A DNA stretch of 52,167 bases, from assembly GCF_000003605.2 (NCBI RefSeq), contig NW_003140818.1, forward strand, positions 66,437 to 118,603. The letters run 5' to 3'. The notes beneath the pieces were generated by a model. That model was given only the letters and a program-made list of their open reading frames with translations, was not told where the DNA came from and made no database searches. Position numbers and translations under genes: made by a program. This document shows, one piece after another, positions 1-11,203 of the stretch (positions within the stretch are counted from its first letter, which is position 1; each line of letters begins with the position of its first letter). Source of the stretch: Saccoglossus kowalevskii (taxonomy: Eukaryota; Hemichordata; Enteropneusta; Harrimaniidae).

Positions 1-545
1 TCAAAAGCTGAAAATTTATTAATTATGAAAATTAGGTAATTAATATGCACTGACATTACCTTAAAAACTATCAGGTCTGTGCAGTGTCCTATGACATCTA
101 TGTACCAAGTTTCATTGAAATGTGATGATTAGTACTTGAGATATCAGTGGAAAAAACAAAAATTGACTAATCATTATGCAAATTAGGTAATTAGTAATTA
201 GGTAATTTTTACCAAAAACTAATCAAAACCAAGCATTAGTTCAGAGCATCCATGTACCAAGTTTCATCAAAATCCAATAAGTGGTTCTTTAGATATCAAT
301 GGAACAGCTAAAAATTAGCTTATTATCATGCAAATTAGGTAATTAATATGCATGAAATTTTACCAAAACCTAATCAAATCTGCACATTAGCCCAGAGCAT
401 CTATGCACCAAGTTTCATCAAAAACTGATGTATGGTTCTTGAGATACCAGTGGAACAGACGGACACACATACACACACACACATACAGACACACTAACCG
501 CAAAGACTCCCATTTTGTGCTTCGCACATGGGAGTCAATGACATT
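1..545. repeat. Diverged tandem repeat with terminal hairpin (HINE/pearl-like, Helitron-derived?)
   Basis: At least three diverged copies of a unit of roughly 140-150 bp are visible. Each carries a block like CCAAGTTTCATCAAAA, then GGTTCTTGAGATAT, then AAATTAGGTAATTAATATGC. Copies lie near 68-194, 211-361 and 362-460, with a partial copy at the left edge. The array runs into a short CA-rich microsatellite (about 455-492) and then a hairpin at 505-536 (GACTCCCAT paired with ATGGGAGTC, inner stem GTGC/GCAC). Tandem core repeats, then a microsatellite, then a palindrome is the layout known from pearl/HINE elements of marine invertebrates. The left end lies outside the window, so the class is an inference. 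Confidence 0.6.
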
Positions 546-1165
546 GGAAATACACAAAATCCAAAACATCAGATAGAGACAAATAACATGCATCAGATTT
601 CGCAATTTATATGAATTATAATTTTTAATAACTTTATTTAGAATTTAATAACTTTATTAATGAAGCAAGACCTTATAAAGAGAAGAGAAAAGAGAAAATC
701 TACTCATTACATAGTTTACACCTCAATTTGTAAAATTTGTAAGCAGCCATAATATCACAAAAAAATAAAAATGAAACACAAAAAATGTTTCTCTAAAAAA
801 CTGCACTGTATAATGTACATGCTATACACAGGGGATTAGGTTAGGGGATTGAAGACCACATTGTTCCATTTTCTCTCTCGTCTTGGAAGCCATAGTTTAA
901 GCACATACATTGTCATATAGTGTCATGTTCGATATAGGTTCTATATGGTATAGATATGCGACATGCGTAAAAAAACTTGTACGGTAATACACAAACATGA
1001 GCACTGTACCATGAGATATTTACAGATTCTCAACACATGGATTGAAATGCAGCACATAATGATACAGCAGTAATTACACAACTGGTAATAAAATTTGTAA
1101 ACTGCAAACAAGTCTATTATTTGAAACTTGGGAAAAACTAGAGACCTCTTCAACATGAGGCCCGT

Positions 1166-1252
1166 CTAAACTGGAGAATTTTCTAAACTAAGAGACTTGG
1201 CTAAGCTTGAGAGCTGTCTAAATTAAAGACTTGTCTACACGCAATGACTTAC
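1166..1252. repeat. Degenerate 17-18 bp tandem repeat
   Basis: About five consecutive units begin with CTAAA, CTAAG or CTACA and continue with a purine-rich GAGACTT-like core. They are strongly diverged from one another, so the array is old. No function is implied. Confidence 0.5.
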
Positions 1253-1988
1253 TTTTTTATTTATATAAAATATTTTTCAAGCCAATGCCTTTCGCAAATT
1301 GAAATCTGGCAGTATATACATATTTACTCAACAAACAAGTAACATCCATAAATACTGTATTTTCTCCATCAGAAGAACTTCTCTGATATGAACAATTTAA
1401 GTTTGAGTCAATGCACCAAGTAGCATCTTTCCAAGCATTGAATATTGCTGTTTAACGCATATAAAAAAATAATAGCCACGAAAACATTGCCAAAAAAAAA
1501 ACAGTAACTACACTTGTGAGAACAATGTTGTGAAGGTGTTGTACTGGTGCTTTCTATGAAACATTCAGCACAAGAAATGAGTGAATGTGATTAGCAAAGT
1601 AATTCTGTCAAAAGGATCTGAATAAAGCACAGAAAACAAAGCAGAATAAACATGTTTTGGTTAAGGTAGGTAAAAATGTTTGTACCGGTACTTCTAGTGT
1701 TTTAGAGTAGCCCTGGAGACATTCACCACATGCAGCACAAGAATATTCAAACTCAATTGTGGCAGAAAATGATTAGGCGCATGTTGATGACTGGAAACTG
1801 CATACACCTCAAGTAAAATACAACAAATGTTTTATATGATATTCTGAGATGTGGTGCATTAAGCGGGGAAGACTTTACACAAGTCAACTGAAAACTTCCG
1901 ATACAAGAAATGAACACTTGTTATTTGAAACAAACTTAGTAACCTTTAAGGACTTTTTATAGAATGGTATTTGGGCCAGAATTGAGTG

Positions 1989-2031
1989 TTTTATTCAGTC
2001 AAATGTGAATATCTTCAATGAATCATTTATT
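1989..2031 (-). terminator. Candidate poly(A) signals of the Kelch gene
   Basis: TTTATT on the plus strand at 2026-2031 and 1989-1994 reads AATAAA on the minus strand, about 112 and 149 bases beyond the stop codon of the Kelch coding region. Position and sequence fit metazoan polyadenylation signals. AATAAA is frequent by chance in AT-rich DNA, so this is only likely. Confidence 0.45.
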
Positions 2032-2142
2032 TGTTGAGTAATAATAATAAGATGCATGATCTTTTATGAATAACCAATGTAGGTTAAATGTAATACACAA
2101 AAACCTAACAAGTTATTGACACAGATTGTTATAGACCATGCA

Positions 2143-3936
2143 TTATATATATGGTGGGCCAATATATTTACGAATACCGACAAAGCCATGGAAACAAAGC
2201 GGCTTTGGCATTGCCGCAACTACTGTCCAGCTATCCAATGAGGAGTCATACATTTCTACTCGATCAGAGTAGTGTCGCAGTTCACCTCCACTAACGTATA
2301 TCTTACGATCGATGACGGCGGCACTAGGATGGTTACGCTTGGATAGCATATCTGCAACTTGCCAAGTACGGTCTCCTTCAGGGTCATAGATTTGAGTGTC
2401 CTTAATACGGTTTCCGCCAAGGATGTACACGTGGCCGTTCAAGCTGGCAATCGGAAATAAATGGCGATTGAGTTCAACAGTATTTGTAACCCAACAATCC
2501 TGTGTGTCTAGGTTATAACACTGTATCGCACATGTCTTTTCGTAAGTAAGCCACCCAACAATGAATAAATTACGCTTAATCCCAGTGACGGCTAGGTTAC
2601 TCTCAGTAGGATAAATTGAACCAAGACTATCCCATTTATCATCAAAGGGGTGATAGCCCTCAATGTCCTGTAAATCACCCTCATCATTCTCTCCTCCAAC
2701 GACATAAATACATGCGTTAGTAGATGTTGATCCATGGTTGAACCTGGCATTCTGCATTGGTGTTACACACATCCAGAAATTAGAAGTTGGTTCAAAGCAC
2801 CAGACATCAGCTACTGCGTCGTCATTCAGGTACCCCCCAGTGACGTAAATGTTGTCATCCAATGATGTGACACTGTAATCAGTTTGTGAAAATGGAATAT
2901 CAGGTAAGGAATCCCACTTCTTCTCAATTGGGTTATAGAAAGTTATATCCCGCTGCCAATGACGAACTGAATCTATACCGCCAACAACAACCATTACCTC
3001 AGTCATCATTGAAGGCCGAGGTCTCAAAGATGGATCCCTCACATCATGACCCTGCCACACCTGTTTCTGAATGGTTTTAGCTCGCTCAACTAAATTTCTA
3101 CAGTCTTTATCATGTTCAACCAATGGGTCATTCTCAATGTGGTTCATCAGAAATCCTGGGCTGATAAGTGGTAAGCGAACATGCTCTAAAATGACAGGTA
3201 ATTTTGACCAACGATTGTCAACGTCATGCCTCACCCACTGCATCACAGCTACATATACCATCTCTTCACTTTTAACATTCAACTCATCATTAGAAACATA
3301 GCTTATCAGTTGTTCAACTGATAGATCAAAGAACTCTTCCTGCTTAACCACGTCTACTAAGTTTATGAGTGCACACGTTCTCGCCTCTTCCACTAGGTCC
3401 AGGCAATTATGGGTGTCAGCAAAAAACTGAATGCCTAAACAGTTTGAGGGGTGGATTTGAGTTTTCAGAAACTCACAACATGCCTGTACAACAGGTTCAT
3501 ATTGTAGAAATTGTGCTGCAGATAAAAGATCCTGCGCGTTGTCCACCGTCACTGTAAGCGTTGATGTGTACGAGTAGTCAATTAGAAGTTTTACAATGTT
3601 TGATTTCATTGATGTCAGAGTTACATGATCCTGATGACGCTCTCGTAAATCATTTTTGAACATCGCTTTAAAATACAAACAGCTTGCAGCCAACACAGCC
3701 CGATGACAGGGGTACATGTCTTGCTCAACACAGATTACAATATCGGTAAATTCACTGCTTTGTCTGAGATCATTCAAGTTTTGAAGTATTTCCATTGCAT
3801 GATCTGGTCTTCTTAACACACCTGTCTGTTTGTTAATGTCAATAACAAGCCCCAGGTTCTCCATTTTCTGGTTTCTATCGCCACCGCTGCTTGGTCGAAG
3901 CTCTGACGGTGTCTCTATTGAACTCTTAGTAGCCAT
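2143..3936 (-). CDS. KLHL21: Kelch-like protein, KLHL21-like (BTB-BACK-Kelch), CUL3 adaptor
   Basis: Intronless coding region of 597 residues. The start chosen is the ATG at 3936 (CTCACCATGG, good Kozak context); the frame stays open a little further upstream but without an ATG. Domains: a short variable N-terminus; BTB about 45-165 (FTDIVICVE, CHRAVLAA, YFKAMF); BACK about 170-270 (NCLGIQFFADTH, HVRLPLI); and six kelch repeats about 318-590, with glycine pairs in VVVGG, YVTGG, YVVGG, YILGG and YVSGG. The linker LRPRPS before repeat 1, the QCYNLDTQ segment and the C-terminal WHG-like FHGFVGI resemble KLHL21 more than other KLHL proteins as I recall them. KLHL21 is a substrate adaptor of CUL3 ubiquitin ligase acting on Aurora B at anaphase; that role here is inferred. 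Kelch repeat 4 has GW in place of GG. KLHL30 or another paralogue is the main alternative. Confidence 0.85.
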   Translation of the reverse strand: MATKSSIETPSELRPSSGGDRNQKMENLGLVIDINKQTGVLRRPDHAMEILQNLNDLRQSSEFTDIVICVEQDMYPCHRAVLAASCLYFKAMFKNDLRERHQDHVTLTSMKSNIVKLLIDYSYTSTLTVTVDNAQDLLSAAQFLQYEPVVQACCEFLKTQIHPSNCLGIQFFADTHNCLDLVEEARTCALINLVDVVKQEEFFDLSVEQLISYVSNDELNVKSEEMVYVAVMQWVRHDVDNRWSKLPVILEHVRLPLISPGFLMNHIENDPLVEHDKDCRNLVERAKTIQKQVWQGHDVRDPSLRPRPSMMTEVMVVVGGIDSVRHWQRDITFYNPIEKKWDSLPDIPFSQTDYSVTSLDDNIYVTGGYLNDDAVADVWCFEPTSNFWMCVTPMQNARFNHGSTSTNACIYVVGGENDEGDLQDIEGYHPFDDKWDSLGSIYPTESNLAVTGIKRNLFIVGWLTYEKTCAIQCYNLDTQDCWVTNTVELNRHLFPIASLNGHVYILGGNRIKDTQIYDPEGDRTWQVADMLSKRNHPSAAVIDRKIYVSGGELRHYSDRVEMYDSSLDSWTVVAAMPKPLCFHGFVGIRKYIGPPYI

Positions 3937-4620
3937 GGTGAGAGACTCTAAAGTTGGCAAACAAAAACGTAAAATTAGTCTATTTACTAGTCTATTTATG
4001 AAAATACATAATATTTAAAGTTAGTCTGTTTTCAATAGGTTTAGTTTAGTTTTTTTTCAACTGATTTAATGTTTCTTGGGTTTCCATTGAAACAAAGTCG
4101 AGAGTGAATTCACGGTCACTCCTTCTTGGGATTCCTATGGCAATGTAAATGTATACAAAATCGAAATAACAATACACTCACTGAGATGTTATAATATTAA
4201 TTCAGAGAAAAGTAAGGTATTGCATATATGTCAATTATTCGTCACAGACATATTTACCAGTTCTGTTTGGCCTGTTTGCGTTTGCAGCTTCTGAAACCTT
4301 AACATTGAATACTGCGATTGTGAATTGGTCGGTCTTCTTGAGAACGAACGATCATACAACAAGAAAAATCACAACTTTCTTTGCAACAATATCAATTATT
4401 TCACGATCATGCGAATTATGTGAGTATCGTTTTGTCAAACTGTAAAGTGTAGACTGTTGACGGAAATGGTAAGCGGACAGTGTTCATAAAACTAGACAAA
4501 GTCCACGGATACTCACCCTGCTTGTCCGCCATTTTGAATGTTTTGACAGATCACGTCACTCATCACGTGATGTAAACATTAAACTTTCCAGTCAGCTGGT
4601 TCGGCGACATTGAGTCCCAC
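3937..4620 (-). promoter_or_regulatory. 5'UTR intron and promoter region of the Kelch gene
   Basis: On the minus strand a consensus donor (AGCAGG|GTGAGT) lies at about 4515, and an acceptor (AACTTTAG) ends at 3948, eleven bases before the ATG. This predicts one 5'UTR intron of about 570 bp. Just upstream of the donor is a YY1-type motif, reading CCGCCATTTT on the plus strand at 4527-4536. It is followed by a CRE-like TCACGTCA (4551-4558) and a palindromic E-box TCACGTGA (4563-4570). YY1 sites next to the start are typical of TATA-less housekeeping promoters, so transcription probably starts near 4530-4600. No transcript evidence is available. Confidence 0.6.
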
Positions 4621-4747
4621 AACTACTCGTATATTGCGTAATGTAGTGTAGTGTGGCGTAGTGTATTTATATTACATCATAAAGTATTACTGTTATACTA
4701 CATATGAAAGAACGAACCTGTGAGAAATCAATAGCTAAACTAAATAA

Positions 4748-5500
4748 CTATTGACTACTATATTTATTGGCCATGAGTGAAATAACTCTTGAAATGTTCT
4801 TAAAATTCAGATCAAATATTAACATTCCAGTGTACATAGACTGTAAATGCAAAATTTTCCAAGAAGGTGGTTCACAGTGCTTCACAGTTCTTCTTATTTT
4901 TGGAAAATGTTTGAATAAAACTCTTCTATAGGATGTAGAGTACATGCAAGTATGACTATTTTATGAGATAATTGTAGATCATCACGAAATTGATTTCGAT
5001 ACCGATAATATCTATTATAGATGTGATAGAACTAATAGAATTAATACAAATTATGTGTGATACTTTTCATCACTTTTTGAATCTGTAATTTTCAAGTTAA
5101 TTTGAAATCCACAATTTATTTACTTGATCTACCATACTTACAACTCTCAATTTTCATATTATCAATATATCATCAATCTGTTCTGCATGACTTTTAAACA
5201 AAAAAAGAAATAATCTGAGAAACATAAAAAAAAAAAAATGTCTGCAAATACTTGAATCGAAATTACATATATGATAAATTTATAATAAGACGTAAGATTG
5301 AACCTTGTGGAACTGTACATTGAATATATACTATTAAATTGTACAATTCGTTTTCTTTTTAACAACTTTATAAACCATTCAAATGACACATCTGTGCCAT
5401 TTTTTAATAAACTTTGAATAATACCGTTTACCACAATCAATATAGAAGAGACGGGACTTGTCAATAGCGTGTTCTCCAATAAAAAATGGCCTTTATCAAT
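4748..5500 (-). mobile_element. Decayed non-LTR retrotransposon (reverse transcriptase fragment)
   Basis: On the minus strand, pieces of a LINE-type reverse transcriptase can be read in different frames. One is a segment resembling the WF-x-YL-x-NRKQ-V block (5330-5400). Next to it, in another frame, is TVPQGSIL (about 5300-5320), the RT motif just before the catalytic region. A further open stretch (4748-4945) resembles the C-terminal tail of such ORFs. Frames are broken by stops and indels, so the copy is dead. Clade (CR1, Jockey or other) cannot be assigned by eye. The link between the RT piece and the 4748-4945 piece is an inference. Confidence 0.6.
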
Positions 5501-5739
5501 CTGGAAATTATCTCGGGAATAAGTAAACTGATACAATAGAATGTAGAAACTTGATATATCAGTGAAATATATCCCACATGTAACTCAACGTACATTTAGT
5601 TTGTTTGCTTCTACAAATACCGATACACCGTTAGATCATGTTAATTGTTTAGCACTTCGGTTGCGAAAATGGGAGTAAATAACACGATGCACAGCGTTGA
5701 TGTTTTGATTTATGGTCGTCCATCAACAGAATACTTTTT

Positions 5740-5850
5740 TCACTATATTGTAATTGAGTACACAACCCAACAGCCAATGTTGTATGAACGGCATTGCTTA
5801 CTCGGCGAGGGCGCGATTTATCGGAGAAGTTCCAAAGTTACTGAATCAGC
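5740..5850 (+). repeat. Dispersed repeat fragment, copy 1 (inverted relative of 13505-13630)
   Basis: The block contains TACACAACC, then TGAACGGCATTGCTT, then GAGGGCGCGATTTAT. The reverse complement of 13505-13630 shows the same series (GACTACACAACC, TTGAACGACACTGCTT, GAGGGTGCAATTTAT) with an insertion between the last two. The two copies are clearly related but diverged. Family unknown. Confidence 0.5.
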
Positions 5851-6457
5851 TAATTAACTGTTCAAACTACCGGTAATTACTTTCCGGATCTAAAAAGTTT
5901 TAGCAAGACTCATTCATAGAAAAAAGGCGCTTTAAGAGTTCACACATCTTTCAACAAAGGCTGGGCCCCTTAATATTAGAAATATTAAATGAGATTGGTG
6001 TTGAATATTTCACTAAATCCCCGCCTAAATATAACTCTAAATAGAAAATACAAAGACTAAAATCACTGAAGAAAAATGTCTTAAAGCATTGTTCCGTTAA
6101 AAGAAAAAAATAACCAAGCTCATTCAACTAAACCCTAGAAATATGGTTGTGAGGAATGAAGTGACGAAAGTTCGATGTCTCAATATACACCTCGGATTTT
6201 TCTGAAAATGGCAATCTAAATGGCTATTTACAGAGAATTGTGTAGAGATTCATTTCATTGTTCATTCAAAAATAGGCAAATCAATGTTTCAATAGAATAG
6301 CCAACTCCAGGAACATACATGAAAATGAAATCAATTTTCAATGATGCAAATTATAAAGCACTAATAGTTTCACACGATCCAATAACATCAGCAACATTGA
6401 AAAACATTAATAAAAACTAAAACACATGCATTTTCAGTACATCGGAAAAATGACATA

Positions 6458-6868
6458 ATGACAATAGAAGTTTCGTCTTTGTACTATAACCATCATATGA
6501 TTGGAATAGGACGCCATACTCAATTGCCAGAAACTGTACGAGTATGCCTTTTCTGTAACACAAATCAGATTGAAGGTAATGAGTCTTGTTCTGCCTATGC
6601 TCAACAAAGAAACCTTCTATTTATAGAAGCAGGTAAAATATCAAAAAATTTCAATAAATTTATCCTATTCAATACATTAGGCCATTGTTTGAAAATCGGT
6701 TTTGAATCTAGACAACACCTCCCAGGTTTTAATGCGGCTCTTGTCTTTTTGTTAGTGCGCAGTCTCTCTATAGGACTGTGGTTTGTACATTATCAATATA
6801 AAAAAAGAATCTCAGAAACGTTCTCACTCTTACATTTTTGTGCACAAAAGAATTTTATTGTAAACTGA
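6458..6868 (+). mobile_element. Non-LTR retrotransposon ORF2 C-terminal remnant
   Basis: This 136-codon open stretch resembles the end of LINE ORF2 proteins. It has an IGIGRHT segment, then RVCLFCNTNQIEGNESC (the C-x2-C, Glu, C pattern of the C-terminal zinc-knuckle-like motif, with the usual His missing), then a QQRNLLF segment. It ends with a helical tail (NKFILFNTLGHCLK). No RT domain in the same frame is visible upstream, so this is a 5'-truncated or decayed copy. It lies on the opposite strand to the fragment at 4748-5500. Not a host gene. Confidence 0.7.
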
Positions 6869-9800
6869 GTGAACTATAGATTCCTTCATGATGGGTGCAG
6901 AGTATGCACATGTAATCATTGACACGCAGATCGCCGCAAACCGTCTGTGCTGAATAGCGCCACCTGTGTTGACATAATGACATGTAATATGTATAGCGCC
7001 ATCATGCAGCAAATCTACACATGCCCTTGTTTTTATGAAAGAGAGACGCATCGCACCATCTTGCAGAGAGGGACACTATGGGATAATGGCCAACACCAAC
7101 GACAACCAACTGTTAGCCAAGTTAATGGGCAAAATTAGACCCTCGTTACAAGAATACAGCTTGGAATATTTTTAACGCAATATCACAGAATGATTGTCAG
7201 AATACAGTTTATTGACATGGATACCATGAAACGGCTGTATGTTCTAGCCCCTTTAATAACAAAGTACCACAGATCATTATTAAATGGACTATGACACCTG
7301 TCAAGTCTTTGACCATACATTGACCCAAAGGTTATGGCACGGCATTCTGAACATTGTTGAAAAAACACAGATTCCCACACATAGAACATTCAAGAACTTT
7401 CCAAGTCTTTCTAGTGAATTATTTCCCTTTACTCAAAAATACACGTAAAACAAATAAACATTACCTCACACACATTCAGTGTTATTTTACCAGTTGTGTG
7501 TTTTTATTAACATTACAGACCTCGGTTTTATAAGAATAAAAACAATTGTGAGTGACGATGGTAAAAACATGCATTCAGGCACATACACAAAGAACTCATT
7601 TTCATTGAAATCAAGTCTCATCAAATGATTACATAAGAACTAGACTAAATTGGTTCTAGTCAATACATGGCCAAAAAGAATAGCCTTTACACATTTCAAT
7701 AAGGGTTAACCATGTATAACTCAGGGTGGTTCCTAAAATTCCTACTGGAACAATAGACAATTTCAGACAGAGAAAATTTTTTTTTACAGTTGCTGCCACC
7801 ACCCTTCCAAGATTATATTCGTTCACTAATCATTCATAGAAGGAACACTTTCATCACTGCCCCCCCCCCTCACCCACTGTTATTTCAAATAACAGACAAC
7901 TAAGAAAATGAAGTCAACTCATGATGCTTATTGACTAGTGATTTATTTAAATAATACTCTCAACATCGACAGAACACACTTTATTGACAAAAACAATTAA
8001 GACTGTCATCAAAGCAGGCATTTAATTATGATTGACAGGTGTTACACAACAGTTATCAGACAACTCCCATTTCCAAATACATAAATAACAATGACATAGG
8101 GATGCAATAACACTGTATTGTGTCAGCATCTCTATTGGGACTTGGATAAAATTGTGAAGTGACTCATAGTCTAACTATGTCTAGGCATACTGATTACTTA
8201 ACAGTAGGATATAATTTTTCAATCCTTTTTCTAGGCCCCTATGCTGAATCAGCAGTGAGCTAAACTACTTACAATCGTACACTGAGAATCATAAAAAACA
8301 TTAGCTTTCGAGTTCATCTGTTTATTAATAGGCTGAAAGACATAATTATAATTTGTTGACATTTAAATCAAGTCACAACCATGGACAATATTGCAATCTA
8401 TGCTATAACCTAATAAAACTAGTTTTCAGGAAATAGCACAATTATAGTATGCTGAATTGTTATGTGCAATAAATAAAATTCAAAATGAACATTTTTCATA
8501 TTTGGTGTAAAAATGACGATGTGATACGAGATAAAAATCTCCCGAGAAATGAAGAGTTATTCATCATACGAATTGCGAGACAATCATACAATCATACAAA
8601 TAGACAAACAAATTACATTTCTAAAAATACTAATGTGAAAGAACTGGTTGTGTTTGTTTCCAATAGTTTTGCAAGAGTTCTTGCTTATTTGTAAAGTATG
8701 TACTACATAATCTTTTTTATTCCTATTTATGTAATCAAACCTTTCCAAGCTTTCACTGCATTTTGTGATGCTGTTTGTTAGAAATGTATTCATCTCATGC
8801 TCACAAGGAAGTTGCTCTTCGTTGTGTAACATCATCACATATCAAAGTAACACAGTAATATATATAGTATTTCTACTTTGGATTAGATCAGTTACAACAC
8901 TTCAGTTATATTATTAAACATACTGCGTAAAAAAAATAAATACATAAAATAATATCTGGCCATTACATGACAAAAATATAATACATACGAAGAGAGAGAG
9001 AGAGACAAAAATTAAATAATTTTCTTGTGTTGCCAAGGCATTATATTGTGTTACAAATTTGTTTGGCTTGGTTAAGATGTTAATGTGATATTATCAGCTA
9101 TGACCACTAGAATCTCTGAATGTTATATCAATCACAGATAAGACATAAATAATTTGACCTCTGACAACAAAACAATTTTAATGTTGTAGATGAGTGAAAA
9201 TAATGCCGTTCAAAGAGAAAACTCTTTGGTTGTGAGTCGTTAATTCAGAAATCAAAAAATGTTTCAAAAACATTATTTTTTTTACTGGAAATGCTGTGAC
9301 CACTCTTTATTTCACCAATTCATATCATCAGAAGTATTTTGTCACACGAAAGTGCAATTTACGCAATTGTCGCCAACTTTGAGGTTTTCTAATTTCTTTC
9401 ATTGATTAATAACAGTTCTTACATGCACACTTGATACATTCTTTGTTTAGATTATTAAAAAGTGTTCGGAAACTCTAGGAGTAAGTGAAACAAATAATTG
9501 TAAATAGTGACTGGGTTCTTAAAAAGTGTAAATTAAAATAACAAATTACAAAATATACATTGTTGTTATTTACATTTAAAAAAAGTCAGACTCGGGTTTA
9601 ATAAATAGCTAAACTAATATAGCAAATAATAAGAATAAATATCAATATGATAAGGTAAAAATATGTTTTTGCATTATTTGAAATAAAATTTAAGGTAGAG
9701 AAACAAAACTTGTGTTGAAAATATTGAATCTCAAGTTCAGGTGCAACTGTGCCTGATAGTCAATTCAGCACTAATATTATTATAAATGACAATATCCATA

Positions 9801-11045
9801 CAAATGTGAGCAAATAATATTTCAATTTTTTATATCACGATGCTTTTATATACAATTAATATTAATATTAACTATCTATGGGGTATTTCACCAGGAGAAG
9901 TGTTAGCATGCTGTCCGGGCAGTCAGAAACAGTGGGCATGAAATCTCAAAAGTAAATTTCTGGCAGTGAAGCAAGCACTAAATACAAGTGCCAAATTCAA
10001 CAGTGGTGACACTAATTGTGACATTGTAAAATTAAAAAGTAGGTTTTGAATAAATTGTTTATAATCGCGAAAACATGAGTTATTGTTATGAAAGAACAAA
10101 GTTTCTACAGTGAAAAGTTCTACGTGATAGCAGACTTGTGTGTAATCTTTTTGAGAATATTCTCGACAAAAAATAGGTAAGCCTGAGATACTTTGATTGT
10201 ATATGGTTTAAGCTGATTTTCACAAATTACACCAGTCAGTGGAAATGGGAGGAATGTTTGGGAAACTGACAACCATTACAGGAAATCTTGATTGCAAAAT
10301 GTAACTACTTTGTGATAATATTTAAGAGGGAAGAAAAGTAATTAATGTTAATGAACTGAAATAATTTATCATGTGATTATTAAACGATGATAGGGACTGA
10401 CTGATATCACCACAGCTGATTTATTGATTAATTGTGCTATTACCATGATACTGGTTATCATCATTATAAATTATTGAATTGAAATCTAGTAAACTCTCAG
10501 AAATACGCCGACTGAAATTGAATATTCATATTTAAAAAGAACTCAATTGAATACCATAATTATGAATACAGATTATAATAATAATACATAATTTCAACAA
10601 ATTTTAATATTTTCTACTATTCAAGACAAATATGTACAGTACTGGGATTTTTTTTATCATAATTCTTTCTTTGCTATGATAATATCATTAATACTTAATT
10701 TTGAGGACTACTTCAACACCTACACTTGAGTCTTTCAAAGAAACATTAAATATATACAATATAAAATAACAGTTGAACAAACCATGTGGTTAAATTTGCT
10801 CACAAGATCTGACAATAGGACAGAGCATGAATTAGTTGTTTGAAACAAGAAAACTTACAACACAGGGTGACATAGCATAGCAAAATATGTACTCAATAAA
10901 GAATAGTACTATGATTCACCTTGGAGTTGAAAGTCACATCGATCTCACCAACACACATGTACATTTACATCGATCATCTTGTCTTCTAGAGCAAAGTACA
11001 AGCAAATATCTTTTCAAATGTCATACATAAATAAATACTGTAACA
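6869..11045. other. Intergenic / RUSC 3' flank without recognisable gene
   Basis: AT-rich sequence with no convincing coding region on either strand. It holds simple tracts only: a C-run near 7860-7870, a GA dinucleotide run near 8993-9004 and many A/T runs. Part may be 3'UTR of the minus-strand RUSC gene, but no single poly(A) site stands out. Short ORFs here have random composition. Confidence 0.5.
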
Positions 11046-11203
11046 TATTTTATTTTCGCTGAAGTGAAAATAAAATCCAGTGAATATACCTCTTTTCCTA
11101 CATTTTACAGTCAACTCGTCAAAAATCAGTGAAAATAAATTCCATACAAAACACCCAAAAAGTTCTATTCAGCAAAAATTAATTCCAGCTAAAATAAAGT
11201 ATT
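11046..11203 (-). mobile_element. MITE-like element, copy 1
   Basis: Related, in reverse orientation, to the element at 16664-16845. Both contain GTGAAAATAAAATCC, then CAACTC(G/A)TCAA(A/G)AATCAGTG, then AAATAAATTCCA, then AATTCCAGCTAAAATAAAG. Ends are inverted repeats of the type TATTTTATTTTCGC / TACTTTATTTTAGC. No coding capacity. It lies 3' of the RUSC stop codon. Confidence 0.65.

Larger units (their letters stand above)
546..2142. other. 3' flank of the Kelch gene
   Basis: No coding potential is seen on either strand. It probably includes the 3'UTR of the minus-strand Kelch gene at its right end. A degenerate tandem repeat with a unit of about 17-18 bp (CTAAACTGGAGAATTTT-like, about five copies) occupies 1166-1252. 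The rest is AT-rich unique sequence. Confidence 0.5.

Noticed and set aside
2886..3557. Plus-strand ORFs inside the Kelch coding region
   Set aside because: Antisense shadows of the minus-strand gene.
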